Positions 1 to 5,542 of a stretch of 7,975 bases of DNA are shown piece by piece (the first letter of the stretch is position 1; each line of letters starts with the position of its first letter). The position numbers were made by a program, and so were the translations under genes. The DNA is from Oscillospiraceae bacterium UBA1230. Its GTDB lineage: Bacteria > Bacillota > Clostridia > Oscillospirales > Oscillospiraceae. Location of the stretch: NCBI GenBank assembly GCA_002309395.1, contig DBWU01000077.1, positions 5,135 to 13,109 on the forward strand, written 5' to 3'. The notes below the pieces were generated by a model. The model worked only from the letters and a program-made list of their open reading frames with translations, ran no database searches and was not told the DNA's origin.

Positions 1-1388
1 GGCACGCCGGCGTCCATCAGCGCCAGCGTGGAGCCGCAGATGGAGCCCTGAGACGTGGAGCCGTTGGAGGACACCACCTCCGACACCACGCGGATGGCAT
101 AGGGGAACTCCTCTACCGGCGGGATCACCGGCAAAAGCGCACGCTCTGCCAGCGCGCCGTGACCGATCTCCCGACGGCCGGGGGAACGGGCGGCTTTCGC
201 CTCGCCCACGGAATAGCCGGGGAAGTTGTAGTGGTGCATATACCGCTTTTCCGTTTCCTCCCAGATGGTATCCAGCTTCTGGTTGGCGGACAGGGTATCC
301 AGCGTGGCGACAGACAGCACCTGGGTCTGGCCGCGGGTAAAGAGGCCGGAACCGTGTACCCGGGGCAGAACGCCTACCTCGGCGGACAGCGGACGGATCT
401 CGTTCTTGGCGCGCCCGTCCACACGGTGACCTTCCAAAAGCCACGCCTTGACGATCTTCTTCTGGAACTTATAGGTGATCTCGTCCAGATACTGATCCAT
501 ATCGGGGTGATCCGCCAGAAACAGCTCGTGCCATTTCTCGATCAGCGCATTCCAGCGCGCCTCACGGACGTTCTTATCGTCGGTATCCATGGCGGCCTTC
601 GCCTCGTCCATGGTGGCGGCAACGATCTTATCGAACAGCACCTGGTCGAAATCGGCGTGGGGATACTCGAACTTGGGCTTGCCGATCTCCTCCACCATAC
701 GGTGAATGAGGGCGACCTGCTTCTGGTTCTCCTCGTGGGCGGAGCGGATCGCCTCGAACATCACGTCGTTAGGCACTTCGTTGGCGCCGGCTTCGATCAT
801 GACCACTTTCTGGGCGGTGGAAACCACCGTCACGTCCAGATCGCTGACCTTGCGCTCCTCGCTGTTGGGGTTGAACACCAGCTTGCCGTCCACCAGACCG
901 ACCTTCAGCGCGCCTACCGGGCCGTTCCAGGGAATATCGGAGATCGCCAGCGCGGCGGAGGTGCCGATCAGGGCGGCGATCTCCGGCGAGCAGTCGTTGT
1001 CCATACTCATGACGGTGCACATCACCGACACGTCGTTGCGGAAATCATAGGGAAACAGGGGGCGAATGGGGCGGTCGATGACACGGGAGGTCAAGATCCC
1101 CTTCTCACCGGGACGGCCTTCCCGGCGGTTGAAGCTGCCGGGAATACGCCCCACGGCGTAGAGCTTCTCCTCAAAATCCACGCTCAGGGGGAAGAAATCC
1201 ACGCCGTCACGGGGACGGGGTGCGGCGGTCACACAGCACAGTACGCTGGTCTCGCCGTAGGTAACCATAACGGCGGCGTTGGCAAGCTCCGCCAGCTTGC
1301 CCACCTCCAGAGAGAGGGGCCGACCCGCCAGATCCATGGTGTATTTGCGGTATTTGGGAAATTGCCGATGGGTAATGATGGTTGACAT
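1..1388 (-). CDS. pnp: Polynucleotide phosphorylase (PNPase), N-terminal 462 residues, gene runs off the window
   Basis: PNPase degrades RNA 3'-to-5' using phosphate and releases nucleoside diphosphates; it acts as a cytoplasmic trimer in mRNA decay. The reading frame is continuous from the ATG at 1388 to the window edge. Residues 1-145 form the first RNase PH domain, with the hallmark stretch GRIPGSFNRREGRP and then LTSRVIDRPIRPLF. An all-helical linker follows, then the second RNase PH domain from about residue 310, with HGSGLFTRGQTQ at 345-356 and SSNGSTSQGS near 440, the region that holds phosphate-binding serines in E. coli PNPase. The catalytic aspartates, KH domain and S1 domain lie beyond the window (family length is about 700 residues). 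The start is fixed by AAGGAG eight bases upstream. The gene follows rpsO on the same strand, 180 bp away. I see no convincing promoter of its own, so readthrough from rpsO is likely. Confidence 0.97.
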   Translation of the reverse strand, partial: MSTIITHRQFPKYRKYTMDLAGRPLSLEVGKLAELANAAVMVTYGETSVLCCVTAAPRPRDGVDFFPLSVDFEEKLYAVGRIPGSFNRREGRPGEKGILTSRVIDRPIRPLFPYDFRNDVSVMCTVMSMDNDCSPEIAALIGTSAALAISDIPWNGPVGALKVGLVDGKLVFNPNSEERKVSDLDVTVVSTAQKVVMIEAGANEVPNDVMFEAIRSAHEENQKQVALIHRMVEEIGKPKFEYPHADFDQVLFDKIVAATMDEAKAAMDTDDKNVREARWNALIEKWHELFLADHPDMDQYLDEITYKFQKKIVKAWLLEGHRVDGRAKNEIRPLSAEVGVLPRVHGSGLFTRGQTQVLSVATLDTLSANQKLDTIWEETEKRYMHHYNFPGYSVGEAKAARSPGRREIGHGALAERALLPVIPPVEEFPYAIRVVSEVVSSNGSTSQGSICGSTLALMDAGV

Positions 1389-1441
1389 GGCTGATACTCC
1401 TTTTTCTTCTGTATTGTTCGCGGAGTCGCCAGCCGTTTAGC

Positions 1442-1482
1442 ACTTGAAGATCCGTCCTCGCCCGGAGGGCGGATCTTCAAGT
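1442..1482 (-). promoter_or_regulatory. 41-nt long hairpin in the rpsO-pnp intergenic RNA (candidate PNPase/RNase III control element)
   Basis: Perfect 13-bp inverted arms lie at 1442-1454 (ACTTGAAGATCCG) and 1470-1482 (CGGATCTTCAAGT). Inside them, after one mismatched pair, is a further 4-bp stem (CCTC/GAGG) closing a 5-nt loop. In the pnp-sense RNA the mismatch is C-A, so the helix is 17 pairs interrupted once. Neither side has a U-run, so it does not look like an intrinsic terminator. It ends about 53 nt upstream of the pnp start. In E. coli a long pnp-leader hairpin is cut by RNase III and then used by PNPase to destabilise its own mRNA; the position and shape here suggest the same strategy, which is inference. 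A smaller GC hairpin (GAGGC/GCCTC, 1490-1503) sits just before it in the transcript. Confidence 0.6.
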
Positions 1483-1522
1483 TCTAAAGGAGGCGGGCGC
1501 CTCACCGCGTGCGGGGGAATGT

Positions 1523-1557
1523 GTGAAAGAAGGGTGGTGCGCTCGGCACACCACCCC
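1523..1557 (-). terminator. Terminator-like hairpin after rpsO
   Basis: On the minus strand, just after the rpsO stop, GGGTGGTG pairs with CACCACCC. Three further pairs (one G-U) extend this to an 11-bp stem with a CGA loop (1532-1556). It is followed by TTCTTTC, a poor and interrupted U-tract. This suggests a leaky terminator that lets some transcripts continue into pnp, which would give rpsO more mRNA than pnp. The strength is inferred from the weak U-tract. Confidence 0.55.
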
Positions 1558-1568
1558 GTTTTCCGGTT

Positions 1569-1835
1569 TTACTTACGCAGACCCAGCTTGGCGATCAGGG
1601 CGCGGTAACGCTCGATGTCCTTCTTCGCCAGATAGTCCAGCAGACGGCGGCGCTTACCGATCATCATCTGCATGCCGCGGCGGCTGTGGAAGTCGTGGGG
1701 ATGCACCTTCAGATGGGCGGTGAGCTGGCTGATCCGCTCGGTGAGGATGGCTACCTGCACTTCGGGGGACCCGGTATCGCTCTCGTGGGTACGGTTCGCC
1801 TCAATGATAGAGGTCTTCTGCTCTTTCTGCATCAT
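1569..1835 (-). CDS. rpsO: 30S ribosomal protein S15
   Basis: S15 is a primary binder of the central domain of 16S rRNA and is needed for 30S platform assembly. The 88-residue product matches the family length (about 88-89). It carries the conserved blocks THESDTGSPEVQVAILT (17-32), HPHDFHSRRG (45-54, with the H..D..S rRNA-contact pattern) and the basic C-terminal KRRRLLDYL...IERYRALIAKLGLR. Two ATG codons stand in tandem at 1835 and 1832. I chose the first; AAAGGTGG lies eight bases upstream of it. A GTG at 1847 in the same frame falls inside that ribosome-binding site and is rejected. The gene has its own promoter, a structured leader and a downstream hairpin, and precedes pnp as in many bacteria. 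Confidence 0.97.
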   Translation of the reverse strand: MMQKEQKTSIIEANRTHESDTGSPEVQVAILTERISQLTAHLKVHPHDFHSRRGMQMMIGKRRRLLDYLAKKDIERYRALIAKLGLRK

Positions 1836-1942
1836 GGTTGTTTCCACCTTTCTTTTTGTTTGCCCGCATCCCGAGTGGCGGGACAGGTGAATGATCCGCG
1901 CGACACAGGTATGGGGCGATTATCACAGCACAAAATGCGTGC
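1836..1942 (-). promoter_or_regulatory. Structured 5' leader of rpsO that can sequester the ribosome-binding site
   Basis: The leader is about 107 nt if transcription starts near 1942. UUCACCU (1891-1885) can pair with AGGUGGA (1849-1843) in seven pairs including one G-U, and the second strand contains the rpsO Shine-Dalgarno. The enclosed segment can form CCCGC/GCGGG (1882-1878 with 1867-1863) or, alternatively, UCCCG/CGGGA (1883-1879 with 1873-1869); the two exclude each other. A further short hairpin GCAC/GTGC lies near the 5' end. S15 represses its own translation through leader RNA in several bacteria with unrelated structures, so this is a candidate S15 autoregulatory element. The pairings are visible in the sequence; the binding is inferred. 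Confidence 0.5.
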
Positions 1943-1948
1943 TTTATA

Positions 1949-1977
1949 AGGATACCATACACCTTTTTATTTGTAAA
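1949..1977 (-). promoter_or_regulatory. Sigma-A-type promoter of rpsO
   Basis: On the minus strand TTTACA (1977-1972) and TATCCT (1954-1949) are separated by exactly 17 bases, in an AT-rich patch that stands out from the GC-rich surroundings. Transcription would start near 1942. It directs rpsO and, by readthrough, pnp. Confidence 0.7.
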
Positions 1978-2020
1978 GGGAAATTTTTGCAAAAAAGCAA
2001 CATTTTTTAGCCACCGTCCG

Positions 2021-2212
2021 TCAGCGGATCACAATGGCGCTCACCGGGCAGCTCTGTGCCGCTTCCTGCGCCGCCGTCTGCTGCTCAAGCGGTATCTCGC
2101 CGTCAATGGCGCAGGCGCTTTCGCCGTTACCAGGCAGCGTGAACACCGCCGGACAAATACTCGGACACAAGCCGCACTGGATACACGCTTCCCGTAAAAC
2201 CTGTGCTGTCAC
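2021..2212 (-). CDS. Small single-cluster [4Fe-4S] ferredoxin
   Basis: This 63-residue cytoplasmic electron carrier has the motif C10-IQ-C13-GL-C16-PSI-C20-P and a distant C54-P, the arrangement of monocluster ferredoxins such as the Thermotoga protein. C10, C13, C16 and C54 are the likely cluster ligands. In Thermotoga-type proteins the Cys at position 20 makes a disulfide with a Cys eight residues before the last ligand. Here that position is Thr and an extra Cys stands at 34 instead. The protein is acidic in the middle, as usual for ferredoxins. I chose the GTG start at 2212 because AAGGAGG lies eight bases upstream; the frame continues open far upstream through the gntR gene, but without family similarity. 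It is divergent from the gntR-ABC cassette and upstream of rpsO on the same strand. The redox partner is unknown. Confidence 0.9.
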   Translation of the reverse strand: MTAQVLREACIQCGLCPSICPAVFTLPGNGESACAIDGEIPLEQQTAAQEAAQSCPVSAIVIR

Positions 2213-2244
2213 ACGCGTTCCCTCCTTTTCTCCGTGATACGGAA

Positions 2245-2273
2245 AGTATACCCTTCCCCCAAATAAAAATATA
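2245..2273 (-). promoter_or_regulatory. Possible ferredoxin promoter
   Basis: A good -10 box TATACT (2250-2245) lies about 30 bases before the ferredoxin ribosome-binding site region. At 17-bp spacing the -35 position (2273-2268) reads TATATT, a poor match, so either an activator helps or the call is wrong. The -10 box is part of the TATACCCTT direct repeat described separately. Confidence 0.35.
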
Positions 2274-2278
2274 CCCTT
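2247..2278. repeat. Direct repeat TATACCCTT, two copies 23 bp apart in the fer-gntR divergent region
   Basis: TATACCCTT occurs at 2247-2255 and again at 2270-2278. The second copy runs into the gntR -35 box (2277-2282), and the first contains most of the complement of the putative ferredoxin -10. A spacing of 23 bp is near two helical turns, so it could be a regulator site shared by the divergent genes, or chance in an AT-rich patch. Confidence 0.4.
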
Positions 2279-2305
2279 GACAGCCGCTTTGCGTCGTGGT
2301 ATATT
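2277..2305 (+). promoter_or_regulatory. Promoter of the gntR-ABC cassette
   Basis: A consensus TTGACA (2277-2282) and TATATT (2300-2305) are separated by 17 bases. The predicted start, near 2312, falls inside the inverted-repeat operator at 2309-2329, which implies repression by a protein bound at the start point. Confidence 0.85.
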
Positions 2306-2308
2306 TAC

Positions 2309-2329
2309 TGTACTAATACGGTTAGTACA
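2309..2329. promoter_or_regulatory. GntR (YtrA-type) operator, inverted repeat
   Basis: The arms TGTACTAA (2309-2316) and TTAGTACA (2322-2329) are a perfect 8-bp inverted repeat around a 5-bp centre TACGG. The site lies over the transcription start and ends 22 bases before the regulator's ATG. GntR-family dimers bind such palindromes, and YtrA-subfamily genes typically have one in their own promoter, so autorepression by the 2351-2746 product is the likely reading. Confidence 0.75.
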
Positions 2330-2350
2330 CTTTTGAAAGGAGGTCTGCGG

Positions 2351-2746
2351 ATGATCCGGTTGGATTATCGGGACAGCCGCCCCATCTATCAGCAGGTGAA
2401 GGACGGTTTGCGCCGTCTGGTGGTCACCGGCGTGCTGGCGCAGGGCGATCAGATCCCCTCCGTGCGGCAATTGGCGACGCAGCTTGCCATCAACCCCAAC
2501 ACCATCGCCCGTGCGTATGCGGAGCTGGAGGCGGAAGGGTTCATCTACTCGGTGGGCGGTAAAGGCACCTTCGTTGCCGAAAGCGGCGGTGAGAGCGGCG
2601 CGGCGCGGCGCCGGGAGCTGGCGTCGCAGGCGGCGGAGCTGATCCGCGAACTGCGTGCGCTGGGCATGACGCAACAGGAATGGACACAGCTTTGGGAAGG
2701 AGGACAGGCGGATGCTTACAACGAAAAATCTGGTCAAGACCTTTGA
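2351..2746 (+). CDS. GntR-family transcriptional regulator, YtrA subfamily
   Basis: This 131-residue repressor has an N-terminal winged helix-turn-helix (about 1-75). It shows the GntR hallmarks PIYQQVKDGLRRLVVTG (11-27), GDQIPSVRQLATQLAINPNT (32-51) and the wing GFIYSVGGKGTFV (63-75). The short C-terminal helical tail (about 85-120) and total length fit the YtrA subfamily, which lacks a large ligand-binding domain and usually controls an adjacent ABC transporter. The ATG at 2351 has AAAGGAGG seven bases upstream; an upstream in-frame TTG at 2333 lies before that site and is rejected. The gene's last 35 bases overlap the ATPase gene, so the two are probably translationally coupled. The inducer is unknown; in Bacillus ytr operons the trigger is cell-wall stress, but that cannot be transferred with confidence. 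Confidence 0.93.
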   Translation: MIRLDYRDSRPIYQQVKDGLRRLVVTGVLAQGDQIPSVRQLATQLAINPNTIARAYAELEAEGFIYSVGGKGTFVAESGGESGAARRRELASQAAELIRELRALGMTQQEWTQLWEGGQADAYNEKSGQDL

Positions 2747-3608
2747 GGGCTTTCGGGCGCTGGACGGCGCCACGATGACGGTGCCGCAGGGCGCTGTCTA
2801 CGGTCTGGTTGGCCCCAACGGCGCAGGAAAATCCACCATGATCCGGCACTTGACAGGCGTATACCGTCAGGATAGCGGCGAGGTGCTGCTTCGTGGCGCG
2901 CCGGTGTGGGAAAACCCGGACGCGAAGCGGTGTATCGCCTCCATCGGTGACGATTGGTACTACTTCCCCCAGGCGTCTATCGCGGAAATGGCGTCCGTCT
3001 ATGCCGGTGTATACCCCGCGTTCAGTCGGGAGCGGTACGAGAAAATGAAGGGTGTGTTCCCTCTGAACGACCGCGGCATGATCCGCCGCATGAGCAAGGG
3101 TATGCAAAAGCAGGCGGCGTTCTGGCTGGCGCTTTGCTGTATGCCGGAAGTGCTGATCCTGGATGAGCCGGTGGACGGTCTGGATCCCGTCATGCGGCGG
3201 CAGGTCTGGTCTTTGCTGCTGGATGACGTTTCCCAGCGCGGCACCACGGTGTTGGTGTCGTCCCACAACCTGCGCGAGCTGGAGGACGTGTGCGACCACG
3301 TGGGCATTATGAGCCGCGGCAAGGTGCTCTTGGAACGGAGCTTGAGCGAGCTGCAGGACAAGACGGTGAAACTGCAGGTGGTCTATCGCGGCGAGGAGCC
3401 GTCTTTGCCGCCGGAGATAAACGTACTGCACCGTTCCTGCGTGGGCAGAGTGCATACCTACATCGTGCGCGGCGACCGTGAGGCGATCCTGCATCGCATG
3501 GCGTCCACAGATCCGCTGTTGCTGGAGGCGATCCCTCTGACGCTGGAGGAGATCTTTATCTATGAGATGGGAGGCGAGGACTATGCGGTTCGGGAAATCG
3601 TTCTTTAA
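2712..3608 (+). CDS. ABC transporter ATP-binding protein (YtrB-like)
   Basis: This 298-residue cytoplasmic ATPase would power the permease encoded next. Walker A GPNGAGKST is at 34-42, Walker B VLILDEP at 147-153 with catalytic E152, the D-loop GLDP at 156-159 and the switch His at 185 (SSHNL). The signature is degenerate, MSKGM at 127-131 instead of LSGGQ. The Q-loop position carries Asp (D80, in IGDDWYYFP) rather than Gln. Residues from about 215 form a C-terminal extension beyond the core domain. The ATG at 2712 has GGAAGGAGG eight bases upstream and lies inside the end of gntR. Its own end overlaps the permease start by 26 bases. The export direction is inferred from family resemblance; no substrate-binding protein gene accompanies it. 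Confidence 0.93.
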   Translation: MLTTKNLVKTFEGFRALDGATMTVPQGAVYGLVGPNGAGKSTMIRHLTGVYRQDSGEVLLRGAPVWENPDAKRCIASIGDDWYYFPQASIAEMASVYAGVYPAFSRERYEKMKGVFPLNDRGMIRRMSKGMQKQAAFWLALCCMPEVLILDEPVDGLDPVMRRQVWSLLLDDVSQRGTTVLVSSHNLRELEDVCDHVGIMSRGKVLLERSLSELQDKTVKLQVVYRGEEPSLPPEINVLHRSCVGRVHTYIVRGDREAILHRMASTDPLLLEAIPLTLEEIFIYEMGGEDYAVREIVL

Positions 3609-5322
3609 CGGCGCCGTGGCGCGCAGTGACGTGCGGCGCTATTGGCCGGCGCTGCTGATATACTTCCTGCCGTGGGTGGTGGCGTTGCCGCTGAGCTTGA
3701 GTCAGGAACAGGGATACGCGGAGGATTCCGGCGTCACGGTGCTGGATACGTTGCCCTTTTCGGTGGTGATGGCGTGTATCATCGGGTGCGTGCTGGGTGC
3801 GGCGCTGATGAGCTATCTCACCTCGCCCCGGGCGGTCCAGACTCTCCATGCGTTGCCTCTCAAGCGCACGGCGGTTCTGCTGACCCATTTTGTCACCGGC
3901 TTTGCCATGTTCACCGCCGCCAACCTTCTTCTGGTGCTGTTGAGCGTCTTTGCCACGGTGCAAAACGTGCCATGGGCGGCGCTGGGCATCTGGCTGGGAC
4001 TGACGGAGCTGATGGGCTTTTTCTTCCTGTCGCTGGGCTTTTTAGCATCCACGCTCACCGGCTGGCTGTTGGCGATACCGGCGGTATACGCCCTCGCGCA
4101 ATCTGCCGCAGCGGCGGTGTACGCCCTGCTGCACGGGATCGGCTCGGCGTTTTACTACGGCTACGCGCCGGTCTACGACCTGCCGGACGCGCTTTTATGG
4201 CTAACGCCGGCGGTACACCTGTACGATCTGTGTGAAGACGCGGTGGTACGGGACTACAGCGGCGTGATCGACGTCCCCCTCTCCGATCGCGTGGCGCCGG
4301 AAACCCTTGCCGCCGTGTGGGTCTACGCCGCCGTGGGCGTGGTGTTGCTTGCGCTCTCATGCGTGCTGTATGCGTTGCGGCGCAGCGAATCCGCCGGCGA
4401 TGCGGTGGCGCACAGACCCCTGCGTCCGGTGGTAAAATACGTGGGCGCGCTGGGCGTGGGTCTGGCGGCAGGCCTCCTGCTGCACGGCATTTTTGATCTG
4501 GATATCATCGTTGCCGCCGCGGTTTGCGCCGTGATCGCCTGCTTTGTGATCGAGATGCTGCTGAAAAAGACGGCAAAAGTGTTCCGCACCGGCTGGAAAA
4601 GCGCGGCGGCGGTCTGCGTGGCGGTGATCGCCGTCTGCCTGTGCATCCGCTTTGATCTGACGGGTTACCAGACCCGCGTTCCGGCGCCGGATGACGTTGC
4701 GGGCGTGAAGATCAACCTGCGGGGCAGAGCCGGCGTATACGGCAACACGTATACCGATCGGGAGACCATTGACGCGGCGCTGGCGCTCCACCGCCAGATC
4801 GTGGCGGACTGGCGCGAACACGGCGAGCGGACGGCCGGTGAAAACGACGTTTACGTTTTCTTTTACGTGACCTACCGTCTGCAAAACGGCGCTACCGTAA
4901 GCCGGGAGTACTATTCCGCCATATCGAAGGGCTCGGAGGCGGAATCCCTTGCCAACACGCTGTGCAATACCCGCGCCGTGCAGTGGTATCGGGTCTTCGG
5001 CGATCTTCCCATGGATAAAACGCCCCAGCTCACCGGCGGCTATTTGAGCGGCTGGAATCGCACAACAGGCGATCTGCACGAGGTGTCCCTCTCCGCCGAG
5101 CAGGCACAGCAGTTTTACGCCGCCTTGTTGGAGGATTTGAACAACGGTTGTTTTGCCGGAAGCGTTCTGGAGGACGAAGGCACTTTGGCGTTTGATCTGG
5201 AGCTCTTCTCCAAAGATGAGAATTTCTCCGGCTATATCGACTATCTGACGCCCTCCTGCACCGCCACCGTGGCACTGCTGAAGACCTACGGGCTCACCGA
5301 GCAGGATCTGTTCAACCGTTAA
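3583..5322 (+). CDS. ABC transporter permease with large C-terminal extracytoplasmic domain
   Basis: This 579-residue membrane protein has about nine hydrophobic helices (roughly 21-40, 57-79, 97-126, 131-158, 160-190, 243-265, 283-304, 307-327, 339-355). Basic loops at 80-96, 266-282 and 328-338, plus the basic N-terminus, place those parts in the cytoplasm by the positive-inside rule. An odd helix number then puts the last 222 residues (358-579) outside the membrane. That tail is soluble-looking and aromatic-rich, with three Cys and no anchor motif that I recognise. I chose the ATG at 3583 (GGGAGG eight bases upstream) because the protein then begins MRFGKSFFNG, the usual start in such clostridial permeases; an ATG at 3562 would add seven residues. 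It overlaps the ATPase gene by 26 bases and is followed by a strong terminator. A single permease gene implies a homodimer. The substrate is unknown. Confidence 0.85.
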   Translation: MRFGKSFFNGAVARSDVRRYWPALLIYFLPWVVALPLSLSQEQGYAEDSGVTVLDTLPFSVVMACIIGCVLGAALMSYLTSPRAVQTLHALPLKRTAVLLTHFVTGFAMFTAANLLLVLLSVFATVQNVPWAALGIWLGLTELMGFFFLSLGFLASTLTGWLLAIPAVYALAQSAAAAVYALLHGIGSAFYYGYAPVYDLPDALLWLTPAVHLYDLCEDAVVRDYSGVIDVPLSDRVAPETLAAVWVYAAVGVVLLALSCVLYALRRSESAGDAVAHRPLRPVVKYVGALGVGLAAGLLLHGIFDLDIIVAAAVCAVIACFVIEMLLKKTAKVFRTGWKSAAAVCVAVIAVCLCIRFDLTGYQTRVPAPDDVAGVKINLRGRAGVYGNTYTDRETIDAALALHRQIVADWREHGERTAGENDVYVFFYVTYRLQNGATVSREYYSAISKGSEAESLANTLCNTRAVQWYRVFGDLPMDKTPQLTGGYLSGWNRTTGDLHEVSLSAEQAQQFYAALLEDLNNGCFAGSVLEDEGTLAFDLELFSKDENFSGYIDYLTPSCTATVALLKTYGLTEQDLFNR

Positions 5323-5329
5323 CAGCCGC

Positions 5330-5357
5330 CAACGGTTGTCCCCCAACGGTGTTCCCC
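5330..5357 (+). repeat. Two tandem imperfect 14-mers after the permease gene
   Basis: CAACGGTTGTCCCC (5330-5343) is followed directly by CAACGGTGTTCCCC (5344-5357), identical at 12 of 14 positions. In addition AACCGTT at the permease stop (5314-5320) can pair with AACGGTT (5331-5337). It may be a small duplication or part of the 3' end structure; no function is evident. Confidence 0.5.
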
Positions 5358-5363
5358 CGACAC

Positions 5364-5408
5364 AGACCGTCGCGAAACCCTCCGTTTCGCGGCGGTCTCT
5401 CTTTTTTT
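5364..5408 (+). terminator. Strong intrinsic terminator of the gntR-ABC cassette
   Basis: AGACCG pairs with CGGTCT and CGCGAAAC with GTTTCGCG, joined by one U-G pair, giving a 15-bp stem (5364-5398) with loop CCTCC. It is followed by CTC and seven T (5402-5408). This is a textbook rho-independent terminator and insulates the cassette from parA. Confidence 0.93.
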
Positions 5409-5419
5409 GACGCCGCCGA

Positions 5420-5435
5420 TGTTTCACGTGAAACA
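5420..5435. promoter_or_regulatory. parS centromere site, upstream copy
   Basis: TGTTTCACGTGAAACA is a perfect 16-bp palindrome, 18 bp if the flanking A/T pair is counted. It matches the parS sequence bound by Spo0J/ParB in Bacillus and most chromosomes. It lies between the preceding terminator and the parA promoter, 36 bases upstream of its -35 box, so bound ParB could also affect parAB transcription. Confidence 0.95.
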
Positions 5436-5471
5436 TTTCTGCTTTGCGCGAAATTTCTTGTGTATTTTCTA

Positions 5472-5499
5472 TTGAATCCTCGCCGGTTTGTGCTATACT
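5472..5499 (+). promoter_or_regulatory. Promoter of the parAB operon with extended -10
   Basis: TTGAAT (5472-5477) and TATACT (5494-5499) have a 16-bp spacer, and TGC directly before the -10 makes it an extended -10 element. Transcription would start near 5506, giving a leader of about 37 nt with GAGGAGG before the GTG start of parA. Confidence 0.75.
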
Positions 5500-5542
5500 A
5501 TATAAATAAACCCGTGTAGAGGAACGAGGAGGTGCGCGCCCT

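Noticed and set aside
159..1385. Plus-strand open frame of 408 codons
   Set aside because: It lies antisense to pnp, has no ribosome-binding site or family resemblance, and is low in lysine and rich in His/Gly/Val as expected from the complement of a GC-rich gene.
1442..1482. Reading the long hairpin as an intrinsic terminator
   Set aside because: There is no T-run on either side in either direction.
1981..2020. A-rich and T-rich runs with TTGC/GCAA after the ferredoxin stop, considered as a terminator
   Set aside because: The stem is only four AT-rich pairs, and the small UCCG/CGGA hairpin at the stop codon is not followed directly by a U-run, so no canonical terminator is supported.
2213..2773. 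Upstream extension of the ferredoxin frame to 250 residues
   Set aside because: The extension is antisense to gntR and runs through its promoter; the GTG at 2212 has a strong ribosome-binding site and gives a normal-length ferredoxin.
2541..3494. Minus-strand open frame of 317 codons opposite the ABC ATPase
   Set aside because: His/Gln/Arg-rich complement of the ATPase gene; no motifs and no ribosome-binding site.
3642..4235. Plus-strand open frame of 197 codons inside the permease gene
   Set aside because: It is a shifted-frame shadow of the permease, Gly/Ala/Arg-rich, with no ribosome-binding site.
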